This document shows, piece by piece, positions 6,678 to 8,796 of a stretch of DNA of 8,796 nt. Positions within the stretch are counted from its first letter, which is position 1; the number at the start of each line of letters is the position of its first letter. Below the pieces are notes generated by a model. That model was not told the origin of the DNA, did not search any database, and was given only the letters and a program-made list of their open reading frames with translations. The position numbers and the translations under genes are program-made. Source of the DNA: Streptomycetaceae bacterium (lineage in GTDB: Bacteria > Actinomycetota > Actinomycetes > Nanopelagicales > Nanopelagicaceae); the NCBI GenBank assembly GCA_027488165.1, contig JAIYCF010000031.1, positions 1 through 8,796 on the forward strand, given 5' to 3'.

Positions 6678-6938
6678 ATGCTCAGATTTCAAGCGCTAAT
6701 AGTTATCGCCTCTCTTGCGTTAACACTTTATTCATTTATTGATTGCGCAAGGCGTGATGAAACTCAGATTAAGAAACTTCCTAAGTGGGGTTGGCTGTTA
6801 ATCATTTTGTTCTTCTCAACATTTGGCTCGATCGCTTATCTAATTGTTGGTCGCGTCCGCAAAGATAAAGGACCACGTCCACCAAAACGCCGCATCTTGC
6901 CGCCGGATGACGACCCAGATTTCTTGCGTCGCCTTTAA
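6678..6938 (+). CDS. Small PLDc_N-domain membrane protein
   Basis: This 86-residue protein has the layout of the 'phospholipase D nuclease N-terminal' (PLDc_N) domain, which by itself is a small two-helix membrane module with no catalytic HKD motif. Helix 1 is about residues 5-21, followed by the conserved D22-C23-A-R stretch and a charged loop with LPKWGW (34-39). Helix 2 is about 39-58 and ends in VGR (57-59). The remaining tail is basic and proline-rich and then acidic (PPDDDPDF, 75-82), and likely cytoplasmic. No enzymatic function can be inferred. Similar small genes are commonly found next to menA and the cytochrome c assembly genes in Actinobacteria (from memory, not checked), which hints at a membrane or respiratory accessory role. 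The gene follows menA by 19 bp, has a candidate leaderless promoter of its own, and converges on ccsB 10 bp away. Confidence 0.82.
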   Translation: MLRFQALIVIASLALTLYSFIDCARRDETQIKKLPKWGWLLIILFFSTFGSIAYLIVGRVRKDKGPRPPKRRILPPDDDPDFLRRL

Positions 6939-6948
6939 TTACTAGCGC

Positions 6949-7863
6949 CTAAAGCCCGCTGTACGTGTGCTTGCCTGTTCCCCAAACATTTACATATACA
7001 TAGTTAAATAGAAATGTTGAGCCGGCAAATAAGCAGAGCCATGCTGCGCGACGTCCACGCCAACCAATAGTTACGCGCGCATGTAGATATGCGGCATAGG
7101 CAACCCAAGTAATAAAGGCCCATGTCTCTTTTGGATCCCAGCCCCAGTAACGACCCCATGCGCTCTCGGCCCAAATGGCACCTGCAATCACCGAGAAGGT
7201 CCAAAGTGGAAAGACAAATGCAACAAGTCGGTAAGAGAGTTGATCTAATGTTTCCAATTCTGGAAGACGTTTCGCCCAAGGTTTACGTCCACCACGTCGC
7301 TCCATTGAATCCAAGTAAAGAAATGCACCTGCAATTACATTGGAAAGCAGGAAGACTCCACCTGAAATAATTGCTGCGATAACGTGGATTACCAACCAAG
7401 TTGATTTCAGCGCTGGAACTAAAGGAGCGCTATCTCGATAAAGCAAAGTAATTGCAGTTCCTAGAGTTAACAAAGCTGCGATTGAGATAAAGAGTCCAAG
7501 CCAACGTAGATCGTGTTTACGAAGAGCGACTAGGTATGCGCCAGTAAAGGCCAGCGCGCCAGTTATTGAGAATTCATACATATTTCCCCACGGCACGTGG
7601 CCGTTAGAAAGTCCGCGCGCGACTACGCCGACGAACAATAGAAGAAAAGCTAAAACCATCATCGCCGTTGCAATTCTTGCGGCGCGTTCGGTTCGCGTGT
7701 AATCAAAAGTTCTATTTAACGTATTGCCAGATGCGCTATCGGCGAGCTCTGGTGAGCGAACCGCCCAAGCGGTTTCAAAGGCGTGCGCCAAGAAAGAGAG
7801 TGCGAAGACTGCCATCGCAGAATAGATAGAGTAATTAGAAATATATGCCCAAGTAGTTTGCAT
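6949..7863 (-). CDS. ccsB: Cytochrome c biogenesis protein CcsB (ResC/CcsA-type haem handling protein)
   Basis: This polytopic membrane protein is half of the System II haem delivery and ligation complex, which attaches haem to CXXCH motifs of apocytochromes c outside the cytoplasmic membrane; ResB is its partner. The 304-residue sequence has about eight hydrophobic helices. The haem-binding tryptophan-rich WWD-type segment is clear at 231-246 (AWGRYWGWDPKE). Candidate haem-ligand histidines are H160 (WLVIH), H261 (YLHAR) and H299 near the C-terminus (GKHTYSG). The earlier WGNMYEF block (92-98) is also typical. Its ATG shares one base with the resB stop (TAATG), so translation is probably coupled, and GATGAGAAG just upstream can serve as a weak ribosome site. 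Naming varies: this component is called CcsA, CcsB or ResC in different bacteria. The CcmC and CcmF haem proteins share the WWD domain, but the adjacent resB fixes this as System II. Confidence 0.94.
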   Translation of the reverse strand: MQTTWAYISNYSIYSAMAVFALSFLAHAFETAWAVRSPELADSASGNTLNRTFDYTRTERAARIATAMMVLAFLLLFVGVVARGLSNGHVPWGNMYEFSITGALAFTGAYLVALRKHDLRWLGLFISIAALLTLGTAITLLYRDSAPLVPALKSTWLVIHVIAAIISGGVFLLSNVIAGAFLYLDSMERRGGRKPWAKRLPELETLDQLSYRLVAFVFPLWTFSVIAGAIWAESAWGRYWGWDPKETWAFITWVAYAAYLHARVTIGWRGRRAAWLCLFAGSTFLFNYVYVNVWGTGKHTYSGL

Positions 7864-8796
7864 TACTTCTCATCTCTCATATGCGTAGTTAACAGAGCGA
7901 GTTCTTCTTCAAGCCCTGGAGCACCATTCTTGGCTAGCCCTGCTACTTCCACAACTCCAGAAGGTGTGATCCTTATCCAAATGCGACGACGTCTTCCGAA
8001 GAGCGATGCGAGCAGACCAAGGATTGCGGCGATAGCGCCATAGAGCGCATATGCCTTGCCGGGATCGTTAACTATCTGCAGATTTATCCAAGGAACAAAT
8101 GATTCGAAGGTGATTGATCCTGCACTGAAGTTAAAGGTTTCACCTGGTTTTAGTGAGCTAAGGGCGATCCGAGACATCTCTGAAGTATCTATGCGATAAA
8201 CAGATTGTGGGATTCCGGTGTCTAGGCCGAGGTCGCCTTCCCAAATAGAAAATAGCAGTCTTGGATCTAGCGCTTCAGGAAATAGTGAAATTCCGCCATC
8301 GACAGCCGAGCGTGAATATGTTGGTAAGAAACTTGCGACAAAACCAAGTTGTGGTCGCGCATCAGGAACTTTTATCGAACCAATCGATTTTAGAAATCCA
8401 TCTTGCGGCAAGAAGGTGACTGGCCCTTGAAAAACTACAAATCCCGCAGTGTCACGTACTGTGACGATTGGTGCATAACCATTGGCTTGCAGGTAAACGC
8501 GAGTATTTCCAAATGTGAGTGGGCTATTAACCTTTAAAATCTCTTCTTCAGAGCTTGATTCGCCAGGATTTGTTACCCGAACTCTTGCCGTGTAATCCCT
8601 TGGAGCTGCCGTAACTGGATCGTAATCTGCTTGGAAATCTTCAACTTCAATAATAAATGGGTCGATTACATCTTCATTAACTAACTTTCCAAATGACAAG
8701 GTGTCATATGAAGTCGGAACGCTAATAAACCGCTCGCCTTCGTTATCGATCGCTTCACCGCGCATTCCAAAGAGCGATCCAACGCTGACGCCAACC
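7863..8796 (-). CDS. resB: Cytochrome c biogenesis protein ResB, C-terminal part (5' end outside window)
   Basis: ResB works with CcsB in System II cytochrome c maturation. The window holds about 310 C-terminal residues. The frame stays open past the ATG at 8765 to the right edge (upstream codons read VGVSVGSLFG), and ResB proteins usually have around 500 or more residues with three transmembrane segments ahead of this region, so 8765 is an internal methionine and the real start lies beyond the window. Counting from that methionine, the large extracytoplasmic domain is recognisable from YDTLSFGKL (20-28), VNSPLTFGNTRVYLQANGYAP (79-99), FLPQD (118-122) and GDLGLDTGIPQSVY (177-190). It is followed by a single helix at about 239-256 and the basic RRRRIWIRI end (258-266) typical of the family. 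The cytoplasmic tail ends in EELALL. Its TAA overlaps the ccsB ATG by one base. CcdA and a ResA/TlpA-type thioredoxin are often upstream, which here would be off the right edge. Confidence 0.93.
   Translation of the reverse strand, partial: VGVSVGSLFGMRGEAIDNEGERFISVPTSYDTLSFGKLVNEDVIDPFIIEVEDFQADYDPVTAAPRDYTARVRVTNPGESSSEEEILKVNSPLTFGNTRVYLQANGYAPIVTVRDTAGFVVFQGPVTFLPQDGFLKSIGSIKVPDARPQLGFVASFLPTYSRSAVDGGISLFPEALDPRLLFSIWEGDLGLDTGIPQSVYRIDTSEMSRIALSSLKPGETFNFSAGSITFESFVPWINLQIVNDPGKAYALYGAIAAILGLLASLFGRRRRIWIRITPSGVVEVAGLAKNGAPGLEEELALLTTHMRDEK

Noticed and set aside
6931..6956. Possible bidirectional terminator between the PLDc_N gene and ccsB
   Set aside because: Only five A/T-rich pairs with a 12-nt loop and no T-run; too weak to annotate as an intrinsic terminator.
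8763..8765. ATG at 8765 as the start of resB
   Set aside because: The frame continues to the window edge with ResB-like residues (VGVSVGSLFG) directly before it, and the family's N-terminal transmembrane segments would be missing.
1..8796. Mobile elements, CRISPR arrays, tRNA or rRNA genes, defence or biosynthetic islands
   Set aside because: Coding is nearly continuous with housekeeping respiratory genes of uniform style. No transposase, integrase, direct repeat array or structural RNA signature was seen on either strand.

Overview
The window looks like a piece of a compact, low-to-moderate GC actinobacterial chromosome. The protein sequences have an actinobacterial flavour: a short MenE, an actinobacterial-type MenC, a small PLDc_N membrane protein beside menA, and a CcsB/ResB pair. 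Base composition is visibly much lower in GC than in classical high-GC Actinobacteria (estimated by eye, not computed). Together with almost no intergenic DNA, this suggests a streamlined lineage such as freshwater acI/Nanopelagicales. That placement is inference; no rRNA or taxonomic marker is present.

Layout, left to right: menF (isochorismate synthase, +) runs from the left edge and converges on menD with a 3-bp gap. menB, menC and menD (-) form a tight operon transcribed leftward in the order menB-menC-menD: 16 bp separate menB from menC, and menC and menD overlap by an ATGA. menE and menA (+) run rightward from the 42-bp gap next to menB and overlap each other by 8 bp. They are followed by a small two-helix PLDc_N membrane protein gene (+) with its own apparent leaderless promoter. 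That gene converges, 10 bp apart, on ccsB and resB (-), which encode the core of the System II cytochrome c maturation machinery. resB runs off the right edge and lacks its N-terminus here.

Function: MenF makes isochorismate from chorismate. MenD adds a succinyl-semialdehyde unit from 2-oxoglutarate to give SEPHCHC. MenC forms o-succinylbenzoate, MenE activates it to the CoA ester, MenB closes the naphthoate ring, and MenA attaches the polyprenyl tail. MenH (SHCHC synthase), the DHNA-CoA thioesterase and the methyltransferase MenG are not in the window. The cytochrome c assembly genes beside them serve the next stage of the same respiratory chain, since menaquinol feeds electrons to c-type cytochromes through the bc complex.

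All of the window is explained by nine protein genes. No gap exceeds 50 bp, and I see no RNA genes, mobile elements, CRISPR arrays or repeats. I see no undescribed system. The points of most interest are a near-symmetric -10 element that could drive both men arms, a leaderless promoter for the PLDc_N gene, and a MenB whose active site resembles the bicarbonate-dependent E. coli type rather than the mycobacterial type.
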